NCBI GenBank assembly: GCA_045110575.1
Contig: JBGCGF010000071.1
Span: 1-64,000, forward strand
DNA: 64,000 nt
Direction of reading: 5' to 3'
DNA from: CALDTK01 sp045110575
GTDB lineage: Bacteria; Bacteroidota; Bacteroidia; Chitinophagales; Saprospiraceae
Part shown: positions 57,638 to 64,000 of the stretch, piece by piece
How positions within the stretch are numbered: the first letter of the stretch is position 1
How the letters are laid out: the number at the start of each line of letters is the position of its first letter
The notes under the pieces: model-generated
Told to the model about the DNA's origin: nothing
Seen by the model: only the letters and a program-made list of their open reading frames with translations
The model's database searches: none
Program-made: the position numbers and the translations under genes

Positions 57638-58891
57638 CTACTCCCCAACGATCAATCTCTCTACGCCTACTATTTTATCTCGATCCCTAAGTTGAACGAG
57701 ATAGAACCCCTTCGGCAAATGCTCAACAGTGATTGGTTGCCCGTTCCATGCCTTCGTGCATACGTGTTGACCAAGCGAATTGTAGAGTACAACGCTTGCT
57801 TCTTCGAAAGAACTTTCGATGAAGAATTGATTGTGCGTCGGGTTCGGGTAGACCGTAAAATTAGGGGCGTCGAGATTGCCATTTTCATTGTTGACGAGTA
57901 GTCCACAGTAAGGTTCGCCAAATTCTGAATTGTAATGCTGATCAATATATTCGACAATAGACGTAGCCAAAGATTGTATCAAAACTTGCCGGGTTGAGTC
58001 ATTGAATCGAATGTCTCTATTTAGCTCAATTTGGACCCCATCAATCGGTCCACTATTGTCGCGAGATCCATGTCGTTGAGTGTTGTAGCCTCCACTGAAG
58101 TATGATTCACCTTCCATTGGAAAAGGATCTTGAACGCTTGGTACAGAAGGGAAGCCATCGTATGTGAGGATTGTCCCAAAGCTTGTTTCACCTCTAATTA
58201 GTTCTGAGTGTATTAAGCTTTGAATGTTGTCTCCGGCGAGCGTTTTGAGACTACTTTCTTCTATGAATTCGGAAGTGTTCAGTACAGAATCCGTTAACCG
58301 TAATTCTCCTCCGCTGAGTAAATATCCCAACTCTATTCGTTGAACAGTGTGGCTATGTCCGTGCATGTCAAAAAATATTCCTCGGCCGTAATCCTTGGCA
58401 ACTTGCGCCTTGGCTGAATCGATAAGGGCGTGGTAGCCGCGCCATGTTTTTTCTACGGTCAAATTGCCATCAGCAGCATCTCCCACATCACGGTTGGCGT
58501 CAAATTTCTTTCTGTGAAGCAGGTTGATGATAACATGAGGATAGCAACCGGTTTGTTCAACAATGGCGTCATAGACTCCCTCGGTGATCGGTTTAGTCCA
58601 AGAGTCTTTCAGTACGACGCAGTTGTTGCAATCGCGATCAGGAATAGTGGCTGGTTCTAAAGATCCTCCGTGTGGAGCAGATATGACGATAGGGAGGTTT
58701 CCTGCTCTATACTCAACATAATTGGTAGAGTCATAGTACGTTTCTCCAGGAATGAAGGTCTGTGCAATTAAGCTTTCGCCAAAACAGAACAGCATCAATC
58801 CAAGAAGGAGCGTCAAGCTGTCCCGCTTGCAGGTAGAGCTTTCGCCAAAACCAATTTGTTGGACGCTAGTCGTGTGACGGAGTGAAGCCAT
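57638..58891 (-). CDS. N-formylglutamate amidohydrolase-like secreted protein with T9SS domain
   Basis: A 417-residue exported protein. The catalytic domain (about 45-330) follows the N-formylglutamate amidohydrolase/M14-like fold: LPIVISAPHGGSLEP, LLHRKKFDANRD, GIFFDMHGHSH with metal-binding His, and GVQIELNRDIR with the catalytic Glu. The type A T9SS domain (FTVYPNPTHNQFFI, PKGFYLVQLRDRD) ends the chain. Extracellular location makes histidine degradation unlikely; a peptide, murein or poly-gamma-glutamate amidase is possible. The leader is unusually long: an N-terminal segment with GFGES, then the hydrophobic core and CFGES before cleavage at LIAQ, each encoded by an exact 14-mer copy. Confidence 0.82.
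   Translation of the reverse strand: MASLRHTTSVQQIGFGESSTCKRDSLTLLLGLMLFCFGESLIAQTFIPGETYYDSTNYVEYRAGNLPIVISAPHGGSLEPATIPDRDCNNCVVLKDSWTKPITEGVYDAIVEQTGCYPHVIINLLHRKKFDANRDVGDAADGNLTVEKTWRGYHALIDSAKAQVAKDYGRGIFFDMHGHSHTVQRIELGYLLSGGELRLTDSVLNTSEFIEESSLKTLAGDNIQSLIHSELIRGETSFGTILTYDGFPSVPSVQDPFPMEGESYFSGGYNTQRHGSRDNSGPIDGVQIELNRDIRFNDSTRQVLIQSLATSIVEYIDQHYNSEFGEPYCGLLVNNENGNLDAPNFTVYPNPTHNQFFIESSFEEASVVLYNSLGQHVCTKAWNGQPITVEHLPKGFYLVQLRDRDKIVGVERLIVGE
58772..58785 (-). repeat. Iterated 14-mer, exact, in a signal-peptide coding region
   Basis: The minus strand reads GTTTTGGCGAAAGC, translated as CFGES next to the cleavage site. A second exact copy in the same frame and orientation lies 52 bp away. 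Confidence 0.95.
58838..58851 (-). repeat. Iterated 14-mer, exact, near the start of the same leader
   Basis: The minus strand reads GTTTTGGCGAAAGC, translated as GFGES at residues 14-18 of the amidohydrolase-like protein. Confidence 0.95.
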
Positions 58892-58951
58892 AGACTAAAT
58901 ATAGCTCAACAAGGTCCGTTGATCTTCTGGTATGGACCTTCTCTCTACGAA

Positions 58952-59962
58952 TCACCTCGCTACCATCCATTTTACAACTTCTGTCGATCCAGTTTTAAGC
59001 ACAAGTTCAACGATATAGTTACCGCTCGGTAATTGGTTACTCAGTTGAAGTTGAATAGAGGAAGTTCTCTTGTCAACCAGGGGAACGCTCATTACAAGTT
59101 GGCCAATGGACGAATAGACATTGACGAGAATGCCTTCTTTTAGAAGCTCGCTTTTAAGTGTGCTTTGGCCAGTACTTGGATTTGGAAACAGCGTAAGCTT
59201 TGTGTTCGGATCTGCAGGAAAGTCATGATTCCAAACTTCTTTTTTTGTATTGATGTACGAGATTCCAGTGCTACTATATCCACCTTTCGAATTGCTTCCT
59301 CGAAATGCTATTATCTCTACTTCCGCTAGTTGACTGCTGAGCGGGAGCAATTCTATAAGATTGTCTTCCAGTGATTCAATCGATATTTCTTGGTGCTGAT
59401 ATCCGATGTACGATACCCTGATGCTTGCGGCTTGGTCTGTGAGTTTTAGGAATACTGACCCCGCAGAATCTGTTGCTTCGCCGCCAATGATTTTAAAGTC
59501 GTCGTTTAGGATTGCAACGGTGGCGTAGCTGAGCGGGTAGCCTTCATTATCGATGACGTTGAGCTCACGGATGGTAAGGTCTTTTAATTGGTTCGCTTGG
59601 CTTTTACCAGATGTCGCGATAGCGGAGGTTATCTCGATGTGTGCGTTTGGGGAGATGGTCTGCCCGCTCACTTCCAAGGCGCAAAGCTGCATGGCGAGTA
59701 GCAGGGCGATTGCAGCTAAGGAATATCCGCGACGTACGAGTTCGTTCTCAATGAGTGGGCGATTAAGCTGATCACGTCGGAAGGTCCCGCACCCTGTTGG
59801 GTTTTGCCGTAAGGCGCGAACCAATTCTCGGTCACTCATGCTCGTGTAGTCGACTACTTGCTTCTCGCAAGTATGACAGTAGCTTCCTTTTGATAAGGGC
59901 ACGAGTTGATCACCGGCGGCGGTGCATGGGGTAGATAAATTTACGGTAGTACTAAGCTGCAT
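58952..59962 (-). CDS. Membrane-anchored protein with N-terminal Cys motif, carboxypeptidase-regulatory-like and T9SS-type domains
   Basis: A 336-residue protein from the ATG giving MQLSTTVNLSTPCTAAGD. Residues 1-80 are cytoplasmic-looking with a C-x26-C-x2-C arrangement (SYCHTCEKQVVDYTSMSDREL in part), a zinc-ribbon-like module seen at the start of other Bacteroidota envelope proteins. A helix (SLAAIALLLAMQLCALE) follows, then a carboxypeptidase-regulatory-like beta domain (IRELNVIDNEGYPLSYATVAI in part, IRVSYIGYQHQEI), and a T9SS-like end (LTLFPNPSTGQSTLK, LPSGNYIVELVLK). A cytoplasmic N-domain together with a T9SS signal is an odd combination. The motif copy at 59801 encodes LRQN. Confidence 0.78.
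   Translation of the reverse strand: MQLSTTVNLSTPCTAAGDQLVPLSKGSYCHTCEKQVVDYTSMSDRELVRALRQNPTGCGTFRRDQLNRPLIENELVRRGYSLAAIALLLAMQLCALEVSGQTISPNAHIEITSAIATSGKSQANQLKDLTIRELNVIDNEGYPLSYATVAILNDDFKIIGGEATDSAGSVFLKLTDQAASIRVSYIGYQHQEISIESLEDNLIELLPLSSQLAEVEIIAFRGSNSKGGYSSTGISYINTKKEVWNHDFPADPNTKLTLFPNPSTGQSTLKSELLKEGILVNVYSSIGQLVMSVPLVDKRTSSIQLQLSNQLPSGNYIVELVLKTGSTEVVKWMVAR
59801..59814 (+). repeat. Iterated 14-mer, CC/GG GTAA variant, coding
   Basis: GTTTTGCCGTAAGG on the plus strand, read antisense as ALRQN. Stem and loop rule are both kept despite three changes. Confidence 0.8.
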
Positions 59963-60087
59963 AACTTTGCTTTTGCTATGCAGATGCGGGAAGCATAGGT
60001 ATTGCATAAGTTTACATGCCTTAATGCCTATATAGGTCTTAAGCTAGATTTTGACCTGTATCAATGGTTTTATAAAACAATCGAATT

Positions 60088-60870
60088 TTGTCCTATTTAT
60101 CATTTAAGATTCCGGAACGTACAATCGACATAATGCACCTCCGTGCGAAATGGGCTACTGGAATTATTCTTCTCGTTCCGCTGGCGACTATGATAATGAT
60201 CAACATGTCTAGTGAACAGGATTTTGACTGGAACTCTGATTTGTTGTCACAAGGTATTACGGTTGTTCTTTTAACATCGTTACTTGCTTGGGCCTACCTA
60301 AGGCGCATCAAAAAGTGGAGTCGAACTGTAGAGCGTTACGAGGTGCGTATCAAGGAGGGGGAGTATGTCTCCGTTACAAATCCCAAAGAAGAAGCAGCGA
60401 AGGATAGCTCAGTGATAGAGGATGTAAGTGGACTAAACTGGCAGACACTTAACCGAGAAGATATCGCTTCGATGGTGTACATGGAGGGACATCGGGTATT
60501 GGTAATGGGCAAAGACAAGCGAACAATAATTCAGTTGTCATATCGCTTAGCATCTTTTGAGGAGTTGTTGGTAGCTATCGAGACTTTGGGGCCTCTTGAG
60601 CGTAAGATGGGTGGTCAATGGAAGTATCAAAAGGCTATTCTGGAATATGTACCGGTCATTTCTCTACTAGTGGCTTTTTACATTGATCAGCCTTTGGTGA
60701 AAATGATTGCAGGCGTTTTGGCGGCAGCAGGATACGGTTTCAAAGCATACGCCATGTTCAGGTATAACGAAGGAGGAAAGAGACTTTCCTTACCGATTTT
60801 ATTTAGATTGTTAGTTTTTGTCGTGTCGCTAATTATGGCGTGGAAAGGTTTGCAGGGATTGATGGGCTAA
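60088..60870 (+). CDS. Integral membrane protein, unknown
   Basis: A protein of up to 260 residues with four membrane helices (about 22-40, 52-70, 186-205, 232-250 in the long form) and a central soluble part (about 75-180) with the pattern VYMEGHRVLVMGKDKRTIIQLSYRL that looks like a small PH- or sensor-like beta domain. A TTG at 60088 and an ATG at 60133 are both possible starts; the ATG is 10 residues before the first helix and equally credible. No family is recognised and no operon is evident: it is divergent from the preceding gene and convergent with the EEP nuclease. Confidence 0.7.
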   Translation: MSYLSFKIPERTIDIMHLRAKWATGIILLVPLATMIMINMSSEQDFDWNSDLLSQGITVVLLTSLLAWAYLRRIKKWSRTVERYEVRIKEGEYVSVTNPKEEAAKDSSVIEDVSGLNWQTLNREDIASMVYMEGHRVLVMGKDKRTIIQLSYRLASFEELLVAIETLGPLERKMGGQWKYQKAILEYVPVISLLVAFYIDQPLVKMIAGVLAAAGYGFKAYAMFRYNEGGKRLSLPILFRLLVFVVSLIMAWKGLQGLMG

Positions 60871-60935
60871 GATTCTCCTCTCCGGTGTTTTGGATAGGCT
60901 TTTTTAAGCTCGAAAGGATAATAGAGAGAATAGCG

Positions 60936-62054
60936 CTATTCCTCATACTCTTCCAGCTTAGACGTTAAGAATTTATCGCTTGAGTCAATCAATAGCTCGA
61001 CCCAGATAGGCTTGTGGTCGGAAAGCTGGCGCGTTCGCCAATCTTTAACGAAGTACATTTTTCGATAGTCCTCGTCTTCGAGTTTAGCTGGTTTCGAAAT
61101 GTCGCTTTTCATTTCTTTTAGGTAGTCATCAAAGTCGGCGGTTGGGTACACGTTCTTGAACATCTCTATAACGCCGCCTTCGCTTTCTGATTTCGTTGGT
61201 ACTTCGAAGTACTCCTGCTCGTGAAAGAACATTCGGTCATACGGCTCAGAGCTTCTACTTCGATAAGGTGCATTTGTATTCTTGCCCTTCAGTAAGTCGG
61301 ATTCGACAAATCCCTCATTTTCGAATAACTCCTCAATGTCAGTGTCCTTTTTGTAGAGGTTGAAGTCGCCAAGAAGTACAAGATTGCCCGACCACATACT
61401 GCCGCTGTCGAATTTGTCTCGAAGCACCTTCATGAGCATGGAAACCTCTTCCTTTCGTGCAGCCTTACCCGCTGCAGTTTTGCCAGGAGCAAGGTGCAGG
61501 TTCACTAAGGCAAATTTCTTCCATCCTGTTTTGAATCCTGTGATGTAGGGGTTCCTATATAATTGCTGCAACTCGGGAGCATTAGAGGTGCCAGGAGGTA
61601 TGGTGATCTCACCGGCTAGACCACTGAAGGTTACGCGTCGCGTGTCGAACACGTAGGCGGACTGTTCTCTGTTTGCTTTTCCTGATCCCGTACTGTCGTT
61701 GACAATGTACTTCCAGTTCGAGCCGAGCAATTGCATGAGTAGTTCTAAGTCTCGCAAGCCTCCTTTTATCTCTTGTATTGCTACTAAGTCGAAAGAGCTA
61801 ATGATTTCAGCAATGCAGTGATAGGCGAGGGGACGGCGTTTTTTCAAGTGGCCGAATTCCCTGATGTTCCAACTCGCTAAGAGGATATTCTCGTTTGTGC
61901 GCTTGGTTGATCGTACTGACTTTAGTTGCTTTCTCAGCTTGAGGAGTGCCTTAATGGATTTCTTTCTTTCGGCGCTAGGGTAATTTTTGAAAATCGTTTT
62001 GAAGGAAGCTTTTCCGTCGTCCGTATTCGGGCGTAGGTCATTATAGTTAGGCAT
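60936..62054 (-). CDS. Endonuclease/exonuclease/phosphatase-family protein, cytoplasmic
   Basis: A 372-residue EEP-fold protein without signal peptide. Motifs in order: ILLASWNIREFG, LVAIQEIKGG, YIVNDSTGSGKANREQSAYVFD (in part), FALVNLHLAPG, LVLLGDFNLYKK, and LSDHKPIWVEL with the catalytic His. The overall order and the VND-S-G segment are shared with the secreted EEP protein at 2830-3699, so the two are distant paralogues in different compartments. The N-terminal 50 residues are Lys-rich and could contact nucleic acid. Likely a metal-dependent nuclease; it stands alone. Confidence 0.85.
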   Translation of the reverse strand: MPNYNDLRPNTDDGKASFKTIFKNYPSAERKKSIKALLKLRKQLKSVRSTKRTNENILLASWNIREFGHLKKRRPLAYHCIAEIISSFDLVAIQEIKGGLRDLELLMQLLGSNWKYIVNDSTGSGKANREQSAYVFDTRRVTFSGLAGEITIPPGTSNAPELQQLYRNPYITGFKTGWKKFALVNLHLAPGKTAAGKAARKEEVSMLMKVLRDKFDSGSMWSGNLVLLGDFNLYKKDTDIEELFENEGFVESDLLKGKNTNAPYRSRSSEPYDRMFFHEQEYFEVPTKSESEGGVIEMFKNVYPTADFDDYLKEMKSDISKPAKLEDEDYRKMYFVKDWRTRQLSDHKPIWVELLIDSSDKFLTSKLEEYEE

Positions 62055-62275
62055 GCGTCGATATATTTTGCCTGACTAAGTTAATGCGATGGTTGAATTT
62101 CTGCCTGAGTTCTACTAGCGGTTTAGGAAAGGTGAGTCATCTCACATGGAGCTAAATAGGGCTGCGGAGGGTGGCCTGAAAATTAGATACAGATGTATTT
62201 GTCGGCTGTCGTCAAACTCGCTGTACATCTAACGACAAGCGTCATCATTTTGTAACGTAGAGGCTAGGACTCGTA

Positions 62276-62283
62276 TATGTTTG
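62276..62283 (+). promoter_or_regulatory. Possible Bacteroidota promoter (-7 TATGTTTG)
   Basis: TATGTTTG fits TAnnTTTG, with TTTTG at 62248-62252 as a -33 candidate (spacer 23 bp, slightly long). It supports the later ATG (62307) as start of the next gene. Confidence 0.4.
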
Positions 62284-62306
62284 TCCAACTGTTATCTAGT
62301 TATTGT

Positions 62307-63011
62307 ATGAATCGAAGTGTATTAATTTTACTGTTACTAGCTGTAACTATAGTTAGTGTTCACGCGCAGCGACACACGTCAAAGTGGTCGCTGATGGTTG
62401 GTGGACAGGTGTCGTATGCGGTTCCTTCAACGCCTGAATCAAGAGTTGATGTAGCTACTGATTTTCTTTCTGGATACTCGAAGGCCTTTGGCTTAGGTGG
62501 CGTCTCCAGCTTGAAATACAGGTTAACGTCTAGCGTTGCGATTAACGCGACGCTAGGCCTAGACATCCAGCGCTTTTCATATGACCTGATAGGTTCACCA
62601 ACGTTTGGAGAAGTGGATGGTCGAACGCTGCCAGGGCGTTTTCTCACGGAGTATAAAGGTTTAGGCCTGACAGGGTTCACCGAGTTAGGTACAGAGATAA
62701 GCTTGGGTGATTCTCGTTGGTCACCAGCATTAGTTGTTGAAGCCGGCGTGAGATACTGGCTCATGGAGCATAGTAATACCGACGAAGCGTATGCTGCAGG
62801 ATATCAAGTACTCGAGCAGCGAGAAGATTTTCGGCACCAAGCTCATGTTGGTGCAGGTTTTGGCGTAAGCCCATTCTCTTCTGGAAATCGATTTTTTGTG
62901 CTTTTTCAACGAACGTTCGAGTCTTTCGAACCTATACATCAATCTCTTATTCTTCGTCAAATGTTCAAGCTGGGCGCTAGCGGAAAAGCAGTCACTTGTC
63001 CAACTTTTTAA
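62307..63011 (+). CDS. Outer-membrane beta-barrel protein, unknown
   Basis: A 234-residue exported protein. The ATG before NRSVLILLLLAVTIV is chosen because it directly opens a signal peptide (cleavage near VHAQ) and leaves room for a promoter-like box; the ATG at 62277 would add ten residues. The mature chain has alternating strands of a small barrel (KWSLMVGGQVSYAVP, AINATLGLDIQRFSYD, ALVVEAGVRYWLME, AHVGAGFGVSPF), with two late cysteines absent except one near the end. The GTAA variant of the motif (62857-62870) encodes GFGVS. It is 12 bp from a lipoprotein gene and likely co-transcribed. Confidence 0.75.
   Translation: MNRSVLILLLLAVTIVSVHAQRHTSKWSLMVGGQVSYAVPSTPESRVDVATDFLSGYSKAFGLGGVSSLKYRLTSSVAINATLGLDIQRFSYDLIGSPTFGEVDGRTLPGRFLTEYKGLGLTGFTELGTEISLGDSRWSPALVVEAGVRYWLMEHSNTDEAYAAGYQVLEQREDFRHQAHVGAGFGVSPFSSGNRFFVLFQRTFESFEPIHQSLILRQMFKLGASGKAVTCPTF
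62857..62870 (+). repeat. Iterated 14-mer, GTAA variant, coding
   Basis: GTTTTGGCGTAAGC on the plus strand, translated in sense as GFGVS in the barrel gene. Confidence 0.85.
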
Positions 63012-63023
63012 ATCAATCTTAAT

Positions 63024-64000
63024 ATGCGATCGTACATTAAATATTTGTCTTGTTTTTTTCTATTTGCAGTACTTGTAGTTGGCTGTAAAGAGGAGGAGAT
63101 GAGCTTTATCCCTTCTGGTGGAGCGGCCTTTCCTTCATCCGAACGAGTAGAGGCAAGCTTTTATGGGCGCCTACTTGATCATGAAATGCAGCCGGTCATG
63201 GAGGCTGAGGTCTGGATTGAGGATCGTATGGTATTGAGTGATTCGCTCGGTGATTGGATTATTCCGAAGGTAGAGGTGGTTAGTAGACAGGCTTACATTA
63301 AGATTGAAGCCGAAGGGTATTTCGCTTCAAGTCGAGTCCTGAGTGTCTTGCCAAATAGCTTGAATCTTGTGCGCATAATGCCTACTCGAAAGAAATCGGC
63401 ATATAGTATTCAGTCCAGTGATGGAGGAGAGGTGCAATTGCCTGACGGGAGTAGTGTGACGTTTCAACCAGGAAGCTTTATAATTGAAGCAACAGGTGCT
63501 GAATATGATGGCGAGGTACATATTTACGCATACGCAATTGATGGACGTAGTGAGTCGAGTCAGGTTCAAATGCCTGGTCGCCTTGAGTCAACAACAGAAG
63601 AAGCAGCCTTGGTTTCTTTCGGTATGATTGTAGCAGATTTAGAAACTCCTGGTGGCGCATCTATACAACTAGCTGATGATAAGCCGGCTGCGATTCGGTA
63701 TGAGCAAGCACAATTGGATGCCAATGCTCCTGACACTATTCCTCTCTGGCACTTTGATGAAGAGATAGGTACCTGGGTAATAGATGGATTCAGTGTTAAA
63801 GAAGGTAACGCTTATGTAGGAGAAGTCTCTCACTTTTCATGGTGGAATTGCGATTGGCCAGAACCTATCATAGATTTTTGTATTCAATTTGAATGTGATG
63901 AGATGAAGTCGCTACTGGCAAATACATCCCCTGATGTCACTCGATTTTGTTTGACTGCGGTAATAGATGTGTTGGATCGCAATTGGAATAGAAGTATTAA
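63024..64000 (+). CDS. Lipoprotein with carboxypeptidase-regulatory-like domain, 3' end missing
   Basis: The frame opens at the ATG giving MRSYIKYLSCFFLFAVLVVGC, a lipoprotein signal with Cys at residue 21, and runs without stop past the window end (at least 325 residues). Residues about 40-110 form a carboxypeptidase-regulatory-like beta sandwich (VEASFYGRLLDHEMQPV, DSLGDWIIPKV). The later part has VQLPDGSSVTFQPGSF, ALVSFGMIVADLETPGG, IPLWHFDEEIGTWVIDG and VSHFSWWNCDWPEP, a pattern I have seen described only for uncharacterised Bacteroidota surface lipoproteins. Likely a surface-exposed protein working with the upstream barrel gene, 12 bp away. Confidence 0.78.
   Translation, partial: MRSYIKYLSCFFLFAVLVVGCKEEEMSFIPSGGAAFPSSERVEASFYGRLLDHEMQPVMEAEVWIEDRMVLSDSLGDWIIPKVEVVSRQAYIKIEAEGYFASSRVLSVLPNSLNLVRIMPTRKKSAYSIQSSDGGEVQLPDGSSVTFQPGSFIIEATGAEYDGEVHIYAYAIDGRSESSQVQMPGRLESTTEEAALVSFGMIVADLETPGGASIQLADDKPAAIRYEQAQLDANAPDTIPLWHFDEEIGTWVIDGFSVKEGNAYVGEVSHFSWWNCDWPEPIIDFCIQFECDEMKSLLANTSPDVTRFCLTAVIDVLDRNWNRSI

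Noticed and set aside
60715..60728. GTTTTGGCGGCAGC in the membrane-protein gene
   Set aside because: One mismatch that breaks the GNAA loop; counted neither as exact nor as a consensus site.

Overview
The window looks like chromosomal DNA of a member of the Bacteroidota, most likely of the Saprospiria (Lewinella-like) type. This is inferred from several secreted proteins ending in type IX secretion (T9SS) sorting domains, a PorZ-like T9SS component, LytTR signalling, DUF2851, lipoprotein signals of Bacteroidota style, the lack of Shine-Dalgarno sites and rare promoter-like TAnnTTTG boxes. Base composition is near balanced, except for an AT-rich stretch at about 12.2-15.5 kb. No rRNA, tRNA, CRISPR array, prophage or classical insertion sequence was found.

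Layout. 0-5 kb: SRAP/HMCES-type abasic-site protein (cut by the window edge), dnaN, nadD, a secreted EEP nuclease and an EamA transporter. 5-10 kb (minus strand): an orphan LytTR regulator, two envelope proteins (one FadL-like) and a low-complexity secreted protein. 10-12 kb: proS with a strong terminator. 12-18 kb (minus): a small membrane protein, an Lnt-like acyltransferase, a secreted protein and a PorZ-like protein. 18-24.5 kb: an IGHMBP2-like helicase, an NdpA-type nucleoid protein and clpB. 24.5-32 kb: a LamG protein and a GH16 glucanase lipoprotein (divergent), a TPR protein, rlmF and a large FAD/Fe-S dehydrogenase. 32-37 kb: an overlapping four-gene operon (DoxX-like, DUF2071, methyltransferase, membrane protein), a VPGC thioredoxin-like/MsrA-like fusion and an MTR-kinase-like phosphotransferase. 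37-43 kb: lpxK, DUF2851, a four-helix-bundle gene in an inverted-repeat cassette, folA and two short SSBs. 43-60 kb: mostly exported proteins (BNR-repeat, three tandem paralogues, S41 peptidase, beta-barrel, GH2, DUF2807, FG-GAP, N-formylglutamate-amidohydrolase-like) plus an orphan PilJ-type sensor. 60-64 kb: membrane protein, second EEP nuclease, beta-barrel protein and a truncated lipoprotein.

The most striking signal is not a gene. A 14-bp word, GTTTTGGCGAAAGC, occurs 13 times exactly, and 29 sites fit GTTTTRSCGNAAGS on either strand. They lie in intergenic DNA and in coding DNA in five reading frames, in both orientations. The variable bases covary so that a GC/GC or CC/GG mini-stem around a GNAA loop is always kept. 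This looks like a genome-wide iterated DNA motif (uptake signal, protein-binding site or single-strand hairpin) and is the best candidate for something undescribed here. Other dispersed repeats include a TGAGATNTGAGAT family that flanks the four-helix-bundle gene and also occurs without a gene, an AGCGTCATYCCG inverted-repeat element, and a 58-bp repeat between the tandem paralogues.
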